This document shows positions 1 to 7,103 of a stretch of 13,541 nt of DNA, piece after piece (the first letter of the stretch is position 1; every line of letters begins with the position of its first letter). Location of the stretch: positions 1-13,541 of the forward strand of contig DATLFI010000299.1 in assembly GCA_035524895.1 (NCBI GenBank). Direction: 5' to 3'. The notes beneath the pieces are model-generated. The model made no database searches, was not told where the DNA came from, and saw only the letters and a list, made by a program, of their open reading frames with translations. The translations under genes were made by a program, and so were the position numbers. The DNA comes from DATLFI01 sp035524895. GTDB lineage: Bacteria > Acidobacteriota > Thermoanaerobaculia > Multivoradales > Multivoraceae.

Positions 1-288
1 GAGTGGGCGACCGACTACCGCGCCGTGCGCGAGTCCTACGCTGTGGCCGATCGGCTGGGCGAGCTCTTTGCTCCCGGCAGTCTCGAGCGCGCGGTGTTCG
101 CCAACCACCAGGATCTCGACTTCGAAGGGCTGCGAGCTCGACTGCTCTCCAGCTCCTACCTGCCCGGCTCGGGTCAGCCGCGGTCGGACGAGATGCAAGC
201 GGCAGCCGAGCGGCTTTTCGCCGACCACGAGTCGGGTGGGTTGGTGCGCATCGAGTACGACTGCACTCTCTATCTCGGCGGGCTCTGA
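1..288 (+). CDS. Class I SAM-dependent methyltransferase, C-terminal part (5' end outside window)
   Basis: The frame is open from the first base and stops with TGA at 286-288, so only the last 95 residues are visible. The pattern is typical of the end of a class I (methyltransferase type 11/25-like) SAM methyltransferase: a phrase resembling FANHQDLDFEGLRARLLSSSYLP, then GQP, a helix around an LFADHE segment, and a closing V-R-I-E-Y-x-C-x-L-Y-L-G strand. Family members of this kind put an SSSY motif and a final hydrophobic Tyr-rich strand after the Rossmann core. The SAM-binding glycine motif lies upstream of the window, so the substrate cannot be judged. An ATG at 25 is in frame but is internal to the family homology and is not the true start. 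The next gene begins 73 bp downstream on the same strand. Confidence 0.75.
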   Translation, partial: EWATDYRAVRESYAVADRLGELFAPGSLERAVFANHQDLDFEGLRARLLSSSYLPGSGQPRSDEMQAAAERLFADHESGGLVRIEYDCTLYLGGL

Positions 289-361
289 CCTGGCGTGAGG
301 GCGGGATCGGCGCGCGCCTTGCAAGCAACTGTGTTCGGCAGGCGACTGTCGCGGACCCGCA

Positions 362-916
362 ATGGACGCACACATGCACAGACTCCGGATTTGTCGGTTC
401 GGCCTACGGGCGTTGGTCTTCGTGCCGGCGTGTCTCCTGTTGCTCGGGCTGGCGGGGTGCGCCACGATCGAGAACCTGGTTCGGCTGCGCGAGGTGCAGT
501 TCTTCCTCGATCGGGTCAGTGGCGCCCGGCTCGCCGGCGTCGACCTGGAGCGCATCGAGAGCTCGCGCGACATTTCGACCGGGGACGTGCTGCGGATTGC
601 CGACGCGATCCGGCGTGGCACGGTCCCGTTCGAGCTGGTGCTCCACGTCGGCGCCGACAATCCCGGCGACAACTCGGTGGAAGTCGAGCGCGTGCAGCTC
701 GACTGGACGCTCTACCTCGACCAGCGCGAGACGGTGAGCGGAGTGTTCGACCGCGCGCTCGAGATCGCACCCGGTGGTCGCAACGACCTGCCGATCGACA
801 TCCAGCTCGACCTCTACCGTTTCTTCCGCGAGGACGCCCGCGATCTGCTCGAGCTCGCCCGGGAGCTGGCCGGCGGCGGCGACGCCGCGACGTCGCGCCT
901 GAGCCTGCGCGCGTGA
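362..916 (+). CDS. LEA14/WHy-type (LEA type 2) lipoprotein, probably cut short by an in-frame TGA
   Basis: A 184-residue protein with an N-terminal basic stretch, a hydrophobic segment and the lipobox LAGC, so Cys33 should be lipidated and the protein anchored in an envelope membrane. The rest (about 40-184) looks like a bacterial LEA type 2/WHy beta-sandwich: a V-x-F-x-L-D start, an AGVDLERI segment, a strand with ADNPGDNSVEVERVQLDW, and an amphipathic DLLELARELAG helix. No enzyme function is expected; such proteins are linked to desiccation or envelope stress, but the role here is unknown. The start could be ATG 362 or ATG 374, and neither has a clear ribosome site. The frame stays open beyond the TGA at 914-916 for 21 more sense codons that read like the family's missing C-terminal strand (see 914-982). 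It may therefore be a pseudogene, an error, or a read-through gene. Confidence 0.7.
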   Translation: MDAHMHRLRICRFGLRALVFVPACLLLLGLAGCATIENLVRLREVQFFLDRVSGARLAGVDLERIESSRDISTGDVLRIADAIRRGTVPFELVLHVGADNPGDNSVEVERVQLDWTLYLDQRETVSGVFDRALEIAPGGRNDLPIDIQLDLYRFFREDARDLLELARELAGGGDAATSRLSLRA

Positions 917-982
917 CCCACGGTATGGACGCCGCTCGGTCCGATCCGCTACCCCGGCGAGATCACCATCGCCCAGCGCTGA
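914..982 (+). other. In-frame TGA and conserved C-terminal tail of the lipoprotein reading frame
   Basis: TGA at 914-916 interrupts the lipoprotein frame. Without changing frame, the next codons (917-979) read PTV-WTPLGPIRYPGE-ITIAQR and then stop at TGA 980-982. A TPLGPIxYPxxI phrase is what I expect at the end of this LEA type 2 subfamily, so the tail appears to belong to the gene. Because the frame is the same on both sides, the cause would be a base substitution, not an indel. CGA (Arg) to TGA at a CpG is the simplest change. Other genes here end sensibly at TGA, so general TGA recoding is unlikely. Confidence 0.65.
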
Positions 983-1067
983 CACCGCATGGTTGCAGGG
1001 GTGGCCGCCGCTGGCCGCCCGCTCGCCGGCGCCGCGCGCCAGCGGCCGCGCTACGATCACGGGCGCC

Positions 1068-2021
1068 ATGGCAGAGCCCAAGAGACGGCACCGCTTCGAG
1101 TTCGCCGTGATGCGCGTGATGGCGGTCCTGCTCTCTCGTTCGCCGTACTGGCTGGCCTTGCTGCTTGGCTTCGTGCTGGCCATCTTCGGGCACTACGTGA
1201 TGCGCTACCGCGTGCAGCAGGCTCGCGAACGGATCCGGCAGGTCTTTCCGGAATACCCCTCCAGGCAAGTCCGTCGCATCGCCTGGCTGGCGTGGCGCAA
1301 TTTCATCTTCAACGTCGTCGACATGTTCCGGCTCGAGGACGTCGATGCGCGCTGGATCGAGAGCCGCGTGGTTGGAGCCGCTGCTGCCCGCGAGCACGTT
1401 CTGGCACACTGTGCCACCGGCCAGGGAGCGATCATCGCCTCCCCGCACATGGGCGCGGGCGAGCTGGCGGCGGTCGTCATGCAGCGTTTCGGCGTGCCGG
1501 TCTTCCTGATCACGGGGAGGCAGTCGAACGCCCTCGTCGACGAGCGCTTGAACGAGATGCGGGCCTCCACGGGCATTCCCGTCGTGCAGAAGGGCTCTGC
1601 CTTGCTCAAGTCCGTGATCCGGCGCCTCAAGGGCGGCGAGGTGCTCGCATTCCTCGCGGATCTGCGCGTCGAAGGCGGCATCGTGGTGGATTTCCTCGGC
1701 GCGAAGGCGAGCGTCGCCCCGGGCATGGCGCTGTTCGCCAATCAGACGCAGGTGCCCATCCTGCCGCTGATCATCACCAGGCGAGGCTGGGGTCGTCATC
1801 ACCTGGTCTTCCACCCTGCGGTGGTGCCGGATGCCGATGCACCCAAGGTCGAGGATCGGCGACGCATGACGCAGCAGGTCTTCGACATCATGGATCGGGC
1901 CGTTCGCGAGATGCCGGAACAGTGGTTCTGGTTCAACAAGAGCTGGATCCTCGATCCCTTTCCGGAAGCTCGACTGGAGCATCGCGCAGCGAAGGGCCCG
2001 GCGACCGAAGTGGAGGGCTGA
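1068..2021 (+). CDS. Lysophospholipid/lipid A acyltransferase (LpxL/HtrB family)
   Basis: A 317-residue member of the Lip_A_acyltrans (LABLAT) family, which transfers an acyl chain from acyl-ACP to lipid A or related glycolipids at the inner face of the inner membrane. An N-terminal membrane segment (about 24-42) is followed by a basic RERIRQVFPEYP stretch typical of the family. The HX4E catalytic motif is visible as His127-M-G-A-G-Glu132, and a C-terminal EQWFWFNKSW block (about 283-293) matches the conserved QWxWxxxRW region. The ATG at 1068 was chosen because it gives the normal length. A TTG at 993 in the same frame would add a 25-residue Pro/Arg-rich leader unlike the family. The SDR gene starts 2 nt after the stop, so the two are probably co-translated. 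The exact acyl acceptor is not predictable. Confidence 0.88.
   Translation: MAEPKRRHRFEFAVMRVMAVLLSRSPYWLALLLGFVLAIFGHYVMRYRVQQARERIRQVFPEYPSRQVRRIAWLAWRNFIFNVVDMFRLEDVDARWIESRVVGAAAAREHVLAHCATGQGAIIASPHMGAGELAAVVMQRFGVPVFLITGRQSNALVDERLNEMRASTGIPVVQKGSALLKSVIRRLKGGEVLAFLADLRVEGGIVVDFLGAKASVAPGMALFANQTQVPILPLIITRRGWGRHHLVFHPAVVPDADAPKVEDRRRMTQQVFDIMDRAVREMPEQWFWFNKSWILDPFPEARLEHRAAKGPATEVEG
2012..2017 (+). promoter_or_regulatory. Shine-Dalgarno site setting the TTG start of the SDR gene
   Basis: GGAGGG lies 6 nt before the TTG at 2024, inside the last codons of the acyltransferase gene. It decides the SDR start, because that frame is open far upstream and has no ATG nearby. Confidence 0.65.
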
Positions 2022-2023
2022 AG

Positions 2024-2881
2024 TTGCGTCACCCCTTGGTCAGCGCCAAGACGGTGTTGATCACCGGCTGCTCCTCGGGCATCGGCCTGGCGAGCGCGCA
2101 CTACCTCCAGGCGCGCGGCTGGCAGGTTTTGCCGACGGCACGCCGTGGCGAAGATCTCGAGAAGCTGAGATCCCATGGGTTCGACCCGATCTCCCTGGAC
2201 CTCGTGGATGCGCGATCGGTCGCCGAGGCCGCCAGGATCGCGCTCGAGCACGGCGGTGGGAAACTGGGCGGGCTGGTCAACAATGCCGGCTACGCCCAGT
2301 TCGGGGCCGTCGAAGACCTGAGCCGTGAAGCGTTGCGGCGCCAGTTCGAGACGAACGTTCTCGGGATGCAGGAGCTGACCAACCTGCTGATCCCGGCCTT
2401 CCGGGAGCAGGGATTCGGACGCATCGTCAACGTCAGCTCCGTCTACGGTCGCATCTCGGCGCCGCTGGTCGGAGCCTATTGCGCCTCCAAGTACGCGATG
2501 GAGGCGCTCTCGGATGCGATGAGGATCGAGCTCAGAGGGTCGGGGGTGGCGCTCTCGATCGTCGAGCCAGGGCCAATCGTCACGGAGTTCCGGCGCAACG
2601 CCGCGAACCAGTCCTCAGATCATCTGGATCTCGAGGGGGGAGGGCGTTTCGGAAGGAGGTATGCGAAGTCGTTTCGGCGTGCGCAGGAAAGCAGCGACAA
2701 GCCGAAGCCGTTCAGCGCGCCGCCCGAGGCGGTGGCACGTCGCATCCTGCATGCCTTGACCTCGAAGCGGCCCAGGCGTCGCTACTGCGTCACCCTGCCG
2801 GCCTACGCCGTCGCCGCGATGCGTCGTGTCGCGCCCGACGCCCTCCTCGACGCCTTGCTCGCCAAGAGCGCGCGGCCCTGA
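2024..2881 (+). CDS. Short-chain dehydrogenase/reductase (classical SDR)
   Basis: A 285-residue NAD(P)-dependent oxidoreductase with a single Rossmann fold. Visible motifs are TGxxxGIG (14-21), an acidic D59 after the third strand, NNAG (86-89), structural Asn111, and the catalytic Ser139-Tyr152-x-x-x-Lys156 set, followed by a PGPIVTEF motif after strand six. Arg40-Arg41 at the end of strand two favours NADP(H). The ITGCSSGIG opening resembles retinol/17-beta-hydroxysteroid-type SDRs, so a lipid or steroid-like alcohol/ketone substrate is possible but unproven. The frame is open back to 989 through the acyltransferase gene. The start is set at TTG 2024 because GGAGGG sits 6 nt upstream and the Rossmann strand begins at residue 9. 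It is probably co-transcribed with the acyltransferase. Confidence 0.88.
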   Translation: MRHPLVSAKTVLITGCSSGIGLASAHYLQARGWQVLPTARRGEDLEKLRSHGFDPISLDLVDARSVAEAARIALEHGGGKLGGLVNNAGYAQFGAVEDLSREALRRQFETNVLGMQELTNLLIPAFREQGFGRIVNVSSVYGRISAPLVGAYCASKYAMEALSDAMRIELRGSGVALSIVEPGPIVTEFRRNAANQSSDHLDLEGGGRFGRRYAKSFRRAQESSDKPKPFSAPPEAVARRILHALTSKRPRRRYCVTLPAYAVAAMRRVAPDALLDALLAKSARP

Positions 2882-3042
2882 CGCCGCATGGCGAGGAAGT
2901 CCCTTGAAGAGTGCTGTGAGAAGCCACCCCTCCCAACCGTGGGCTCGGCGCGAGTGGCTGGTATTCGTGTGCTGGTAGGGTGTTTCCCCACAAAGTGTTC
3001 AGCACGAGAAGGTGGTGTCGCGCGGTGGCGGTCGACCGTCTC

Positions 3043-3048
3043 GGAGAG
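3043..3048 (+). promoter_or_regulatory. Shine-Dalgarno site for the acylase gene
   Basis: GGAGAG lies 6 nt upstream of ATG 3055, just before a good signal peptide. This favours 3055 over the in-frame upstream ATG at 2980. The 173 bp between the SDR stop and this start show no clear sigma-70 promoter or terminator to my eye. Confidence 0.6.
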
Positions 3049-3054
3049 CAACGA

Positions 3055-5247
3055 ATGCGAACGTCGATCGGAGTCCTCGTCGCGTGCCTCGTGGCTGCAC
3101 TGCCCGCGGCGGCGACACCCCCCTGGGCCGATCAGGTGACCATCCACCGCGATACCTGGGGCGTGCCCCACATCGACGGCGAGACCGACGCGGCTGTTGC
3201 GTTCGGGTCGGCGTGGGCGCAGTGCGAGGACCACTTCTTCCAGCTCGAGGACAGCTACGTGCAGGCGATCGGCCGCTACGCCGAGCTGGTCGGGGAGAAG
3301 GGGCTGCGCAGCGATCTCGAGGTGGCAGCCTTCGAGTTGGTGTCGACGTCGCAGCGCGACCTGCCGAAGCTGCCGGAGGAGATCCAGAGGATCGCGACAG
3401 CGTTCGCCGCCGGTTACAACTTCTTCCTGGAGCGCCACCCGCAGGTGAGGCCGCGGCTGCTCGAGCGCATGGAGCCCTGGCACGTGCTCGCGTTCGAGCG
3501 CTTCATGATCCTGGGGCGCCTGCTCGGATCAGCCCACGCGCCGCGCCGCGAGCTCTCCGAGCTCGCGCTCGAGGAGGCAGCGTCACTGGGCTCGAACCAG
3601 TGGGCGGTCGGTCCGTCGAAGACCCGCGACGGCACGACGATGCTGTTCATCAACCCGCACCAACCCTGGTACGGCTCGGGGATGTTCACCGAGATGCACG
3701 TGCGGAGCCGCGAGGGTTGGAACTTCTCGGGCACGATGTATCCCGGCGGTCCGTTCCCTACCGCAGGCTTCAACGAGCGTCTGGGCTGGGCCTACACGGT
3801 CAACGAGGCCGACATCGCCGACCTCTACCGGCTCACCTTCGACCATCCCTCGGACCCGCTGTTGTACCGCTACGGCACCGGGTACCGGAAGGCGCGCGAA
3901 TGGAAGACGACGCTCCGAGTCAGAGTCGGCGAGCGGGTCGAGGAGCGGCCGGTGACGTTGCGCGCCAGCCACCACGGCCCGGTGATCGCGCGCGAGGACG
4001 AGGTGCACTTCCTGGCCGCGCGCGTGCCCAAGCTGTACGAGGGAAGCCGCATGGTGCAGGCGCTGGCCCAGACCAAGGCGCGCACCTTCGAGGAGTGGTA
4101 CCGCGCCGCCTCGATGCTCCAGCTCCAGACCTTCAACACCATGTACGCCGACTCCGATGGCAACATCTTCTACCTCTACAACGGCACGGTGCCCCGGCGC
4201 GACCCCGATCCAGCGATCGACTGGACGCGGCCGGTCGACGGCGCCGACCCGCGCTTCGAGTGGGACGACTTCCACGCACTCGAGGAGCTGCCGCAGATCC
4301 TCAACCCACGCACCGGCTACTTGCAGAACTGCAACTCGACGCCGTTCACCACCACCGACGACGACAACCCCTCGCTGCTCGACTTCCCCTCCTACATGGT
4401 CGAAGACAAGCACGACGACAAGCGGCGGGCGAAGATGTCGCGCCTGCTCTTGCGCGAGGCGAACGGTCTCACCTTCGAGCGGTGGCAGGCACTGGCCTAC
4501 GACACCACGCTCTACTGGCCGTTGACCGAGATCCCGCGCTACGCGCGTCACCTCGAGTCGCTCGCGCTCTCGCACCCCGAGCTGCACGGTAGGGTCCTGC
4601 CGTACTTCCGGCACCTCCAGGACTGGGACTTCCGCAGCACCATCGAGTCGACGCAGACCACGCTCGCAGTCGAGTGGTACGAGCAGCTCTACGGTCGTGG
4701 CTACCCGGTCGAGACCCTGAAGCCCGAGTACGTGTCGGCCGTCCCGGCACGCTTCGAAGCTCTGGCTGTCGCGGCCGAACGCCTGCGTGCGCTCTACGGC
4801 GACTGGAAGGTGCCGTACGGGTCGGTGCACCGCCTGCAGCGGCACGCCATGCAGACCGATCGCGACACGGTGCCCTTCGACGACCGACAGCACAGCCTGC
4901 CGCTTGCCGGGGTGCGCGGGCCGCTCGGCGTGGGCTTCACCGTGTACCACACACCGCCCACCCACGACCCGCATCGGAAGCTGCAGTACGCCACCACGGG
5001 TGCGTCGTACATGGCGGTGATCGAGTTCGGGAAGACCAAGGTCAAGGCCGCGAGCTACCTCCACTACGGTCAGAGCCACGACCCCGCGTCGCCCCACTTC
5101 TTCGACCAGGCGAAGCTGCTCTCGGAGCGCCGCTTCAAGCCGGCCTGGCTCGACTGGGACGACGTGGTCGCGAACACCGCGCGTGCCTATCGGCCGGGAG
5201 CCGTGGGTGAGACCGGCGCGGGCTCACGCACGAGCGCGCAGCCGTAG
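3055..5247 (+). CDS. Exported penicillin/AHL acylase-family Ntn hydrolase
   Basis: A 730-residue precursor of the penicillin acylase (S45) family, which hydrolyses amide bonds between acyl chains and amines. A Sec signal peptide is clear (hydrophobic core 5-17, cleavage near AAA-TP at 21). The alpha part opens with the family phrase RDTWGVPHI and AQCEDHFFQLE. Autocleavage is expected before Ser180 in GSNQWAVGP, giving an alpha chain of about 150 residues and a beta chain of about 550. His202 is residue 23 of the beta chain, where PvdQ/AHL and cephalosporin-type acylases carry His and penicillin G acylase carries Gln. That favours long-chain acyl-amide or AHL-type substrates. Other family blocks are GFNERLGWAYTVNEADIADLY and SHHGPVI. 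The product should act in the periplasm. The stop overlaps the convergent VOC gene by 24 bp. Confidence 0.9.
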   Translation: MRTSIGVLVACLVAALPAAATPPWADQVTIHRDTWGVPHIDGETDAAVAFGSAWAQCEDHFFQLEDSYVQAIGRYAELVGEKGLRSDLEVAAFELVSTSQRDLPKLPEEIQRIATAFAAGYNFFLERHPQVRPRLLERMEPWHVLAFERFMILGRLLGSAHAPRRELSELALEEAASLGSNQWAVGPSKTRDGTTMLFINPHQPWYGSGMFTEMHVRSREGWNFSGTMYPGGPFPTAGFNERLGWAYTVNEADIADLYRLTFDHPSDPLLYRYGTGYRKAREWKTTLRVRVGERVEERPVTLRASHHGPVIAREDEVHFLAARVPKLYEGSRMVQALAQTKARTFEEWYRAASMLQLQTFNTMYADSDGNIFYLYNGTVPRRDPDPAIDWTRPVDGADPRFEWDDFHALEELPQILNPRTGYLQNCNSTPFTTTDDDNPSLLDFPSYMVEDKHDDKRRAKMSRLLLREANGLTFERWQALAYDTTLYWPLTEIPRYARHLESLALSHPELHGRVLPYFRHLQDWDFRSTIESTQTTLAVEWYEQLYGRGYPVETLKPEYVSAVPARFEALAVAAERLRALYGDWKVPYGSVHRLQRHAMQTDRDTVPFDDRQHSLPLAGVRGPLGVGFTVYHTPPTHDPHRKLQYATTGASYMAVIEFGKTKVKAASYLHYGQSHDPASPHFFDQAKLLSERRFKPAWLDWDDVVANTARAYRPGAVGETGAGSRTSAQP

Positions 5248-6186
5248 CGTCGTTTCCCAGGGGTCGCGGGTGACGACTTCCGGGGCGGCGCCATCGATGA
5301 GCTCCGCGGAGTATCCCGCGCCCGTCAGGCTTTCCGTCGCAGCTTGGAGGCTCGCCGCGTCGGGCAGGTCCAGCGTCCATTCGAGCAGCCGCGCCGCGTC
5401 GTCAGCGGGGGGACGTGCAGTCGGCCCGGCCCAGACGTTCGCTCCGAGGTGGTGGTGGTAGCCGCCGGCGGCGAGAAACAGCGCGCCCGGGTACGACCAC
5501 ACCGTGCGGTCGAAGCCGAGCGCTTCGGAATAGAACCTCGATGCGGCGGCGAGATCGCCCACGTGCAGGTGGAGGTGCCCCATGACCGAGCCGTCCGGGA
5601 TCCCGGTCCAGGGCGTGCCCCCCGCCTCACGCACCAGGCCTTCGAGGTCCAATGGGTCGGTCGTCATCATGAGCTCGCGACCTTTGCGGCGCCAGGCCTC
5701 GCGCGGCCGGTCGGCATAGACCTCGATGCCGAGGCCGTCCGGATCGGTCAGGTAGAAGGCCTCGCTCACCAGGTGATCGCCTTGGCCCGCGGGGATGCCG
5801 AGCTCGCCGAGATGCAGGACGAAGCGTGCGAGCGAAGGGCGATCGGGCAGAAGGATCGCGAAGTGGAAGAGACCGAGCCGGCCTTGGTGGGGCGATCGCT
5901 TCGCGCCGCGCAGCTCGCGCAGCTCGACCAGCGGGGTCGCATCGTCGCCGGCGGGCCCGCGCGCGCCGAGCATCGCGCTCTCGCCGTCGCGCGCCCGCGC
6001 GAGCAGGCCGAGCGTCCCCTGGTAGTAGTCGAGCGATCGCTCGAGGTCCGCCACCTGAAGCCGCACCAGACCGGGCGCGGTTCCGGGAGGCAGCCGGAAG
6101 CCGGTAGGTGCCTCTCCGTAGGTGCCCGGCGTCGCGGGTAACGGCGCCGACGCGTCGGCGAAGATTCCTCGCGTCGTCACGTCCAA
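5224..6186 (-). CDS. CatE-like two-domain VOC protein (putative extradiol dioxygenase)
   Basis: A 320-residue protein with two vicinal-oxygen-chelate domains (about 38-165 and 200-318), closely patterned on Bacillus CatE, the catechol-2,3-dioxygenase family. Conserved blocks are GLFHFAILLPDRPSLA (His108), DHLVSEAFYLTDPDGLGIEVYADRPR split around Glu155, the second-domain GHLHLHVGDL (His204/206) and GGYHHHLGAN (244-246). These His/Glu residues are the likely metal ligands. The substrate is not shown by the sequence, and other CatE-like proteins act on unknown compounds. TTG 6186 is preferred as start because GGAGG sits 7 nt upstream. GTG 6180 and ATG 6258 are alternatives, but neither has as good a site. 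It stands alone on the minus strand, divergent from msrC and overlapping the acylase gene tail by 24 bp. Confidence 0.85.
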   Translation of the reverse strand: MDVTTRGIFADASAPLPATPGTYGEAPTGFRLPPGTAPGLVRLQVADLERSLDYYQGTLGLLARARDGESAMLGARGPAGDDATPLVELRELRGAKRSPHQGRLGLFHFAILLPDRPSLARFVLHLGELGIPAGQGDHLVSEAFYLTDPDGLGIEVYADRPREAWRRKGRELMMTTDPLDLEGLVREAGGTPWTGIPDGSVMGHLHLHVGDLAAASRFYSEALGFDRTVWSYPGALFLAAGGYHHHLGANVWAGPTARPPADDAARLLEWTLDLPDAASLQAATESLTGAGYSAELIDGAAPEVVTRDPWETTLRLRARA

Positions 6187-6193
6187 GGTGCGT

Positions 6194-6198
6194 CCTCC
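6194..6198 (-). promoter_or_regulatory. Shine-Dalgarno site for the CatE-like gene
   Basis: On the minus strand GGAGG is followed after 7 nt by TTG at 6186. The next upstream ATG (6258) has no comparable site, and GTG 6180 is 13 nt away, so this site favours the TTG start. Confidence 0.55.
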
Positions 6199-6376
6199 GT
6201 CAGGACCGGATCGTCCGCCACGGTCCACCGATCGGGTCGAACGGCTCTGGCGATACATGGCGGCATCGGACGATCCTAGCTGCCGCCGTGCCTAGACTCT
6301 CTCGAGAAGCGGGCCTGTCATGTCCCAGGTAGACTGGTTGGGCCAAGGGTTGGGGGCTGCGTAAGAGAGATCAGCG

Positions 6377-6889
6377 ATGACGAAATCGGCGACCAAGGGC
6401 CAGCCTCGAGAGCGCTACCAGGCGATGTCCGCCGACCTGGATGAGCTGCTCACGACGGGGCTAGACGACGTCGCGGCGATGGCCACGTTCACCGCCGTGG
6501 TGCACCAGGGTCTCGAGAAGGCGAGCTGGACCGGGTTCTACCGTGTCGTGGCGCCCGGTCTCCTGCGTATCGGTCCCTACCAGGGTCCAGTGGGATGCCT
6601 GGAGATCCCTTTCGATCGCGGTGTGTGCGGGGCTGCCGCACGAGAGCGCCGGTCGCAGCTCGTGGACGATGTGCATCGCTTCCCGGACCACATCGCCTGC
6701 GATCCAGCGTCCCGCTCCGAGGTGGTGGTTCCAGTGCTCGACGCGGTGGGTGAGCTGGTCGCCGTGCTCGACGTCGACTCGCACGAGCTCGCGGCGTTCG
6801 ACGACGTCGATGTAGAAGAGCTCGAAGGCCTGGTCGCGAAGCTCGCGCCGTTCTTCGGCTCCGCGCGCATCTTCGAGAAGACCTTGTAG
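6377..6889 (+). CDS. msrC: Free methionine-(R)-sulfoxide reductase, GAF type (fRMsr)
   Basis: A 170-residue GAF-domain enzyme that reduces free L-methionine-(R)-sulfoxide in the cytoplasm, using thioredoxin-type reductants. The family signature is complete: ASWTGFYR, GPYQGPVGC, RGVCG, DVHRFPDHIACD, SRSEVVVPV and VLDVDS. The three conserved cysteines are Cys74, Cys84 and Cys108. Their spacing (10 and 24 residues) is the same as in E. coli YebR/MsrC Cys84, Cys94 and Cys118, so the catalytic and resolving residues are all present. Length is normal. ATG 6377 has a weak purine-rich stretch (AAGAGAGA) upstream. The next ATG (6425) would remove part of the first helix. The stop TAG is followed directly by the ATG of a 58-codon ORF, suggesting translational coupling. 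Confidence 0.93.
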   Translation: MTKSATKGQPRERYQAMSADLDELLTTGLDDVAAMATFTAVVHQGLEKASWTGFYRVVAPGLLRIGPYQGPVGCLEIPFDRGVCGAAARERRSQLVDDVHRFPDHIACDPASRSEVVVPVLDAVGELVAVLDVDSHELAAFDDVDVEELEGLVAKLAPFFGSARIFEKTL

Positions 6890-7066
6890 ATGTCGACACG
6901 CGTCAAGGGCGCCGCTCTCCTGGCCCGGAGCGCATTCGTGCGGTCCGAGCTCGGCGACGACACGTGGCTCGATCCCGCCCTCCGCGACGAGCTGCGGCGC
7001 TTCCTGGGGTCGCAGGTCGCTGTGTGGCGAGCGGCGCAGCCCGGCGCGAGCGCCGCTCACCGTTGA
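6890..7066 (+). CDS. Small hypothetical protein (58 aa), coupled to msrC
   Basis: This ORF begins on the base after the msrC stop and ends at TGA 7064-7066. About 86% of its codons end in G or C, as in neighbouring genes, which supports real coding. The protein starts MSTRVKGAALLARSAFVRSE and continues LGDDTW, then a DPALRDELRRFL helix, and ends in an Ala/Arg-rich tail. The first 25 residues faintly resemble the start of the DUF2378/TIGR02265 proteins of myxobacteria (an R-[VI]-K-G-x-x-L-x-x-R pattern, then F-V), which are about three times longer. If that is right, this is a truncated remnant; if not, it is an orphan small protein. No signal peptide or membrane segment is visible. It may also simply be coding-like sequence in a GC-rich genome. 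Confidence 0.5.
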   Translation: MSTRVKGAALLARSAFVRSELGDDTWLDPALRDELRRFLGSQVAVWRAAQPGASAAHR

Positions 7067-7103
7067 GAACCCGGCCTTCGTCCCGGCACGCGGCGCTCCT
7101 CGT

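Noticed and set aside
914..916. Selenocysteine or a changed genetic code as the reason for the in-frame TGA
   Set aside because: Other genes in the window end sensibly at TGA, the family has no Cys/Sec at this place, and I see no obvious SECIS-like hairpin just after it.
404..1183. 259-codon open frame on the - strand opposite the lipoprotein gene
   Set aside because: It lacks motifs and a ribosome site, and it crosses the gap and the start of the acyltransferase gene. The + strand has lipobox and family patterns.
989..2023. Extension of the SDR frame upstream, through the acyltransferase gene, to an ATG at 989
   Set aside because: The upstream part is Arg/Gly/Ala-rich shadow sequence; a good ribosome site and TTG at 2024 mark the real start, so this is not a fusion protein.
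2653..2663. Perfect AAGGAGGT followed at once by ATG inside the SDR gene
   Set aside because: There is no spacing between the site and the ATG, and the out-of-frame ORF it would start is only 32 Arg/Ser-rich codons. It encodes ordinary SDR residues; at most a pause site.
3583..5097. 504-codon open frame on the - strand opposite the acylase gene
   Set aside because: Same explanation: antisense shadow of a well-supported gene, with low-complexity Val/Arg/Glu composition and no domain.
6293..6335. Two TAGACT boxes upstream of msrC as possible -10 elements
   Set aside because: Neither has a recognisable -35 box at 16-18 bp, so I could not support a promoter.
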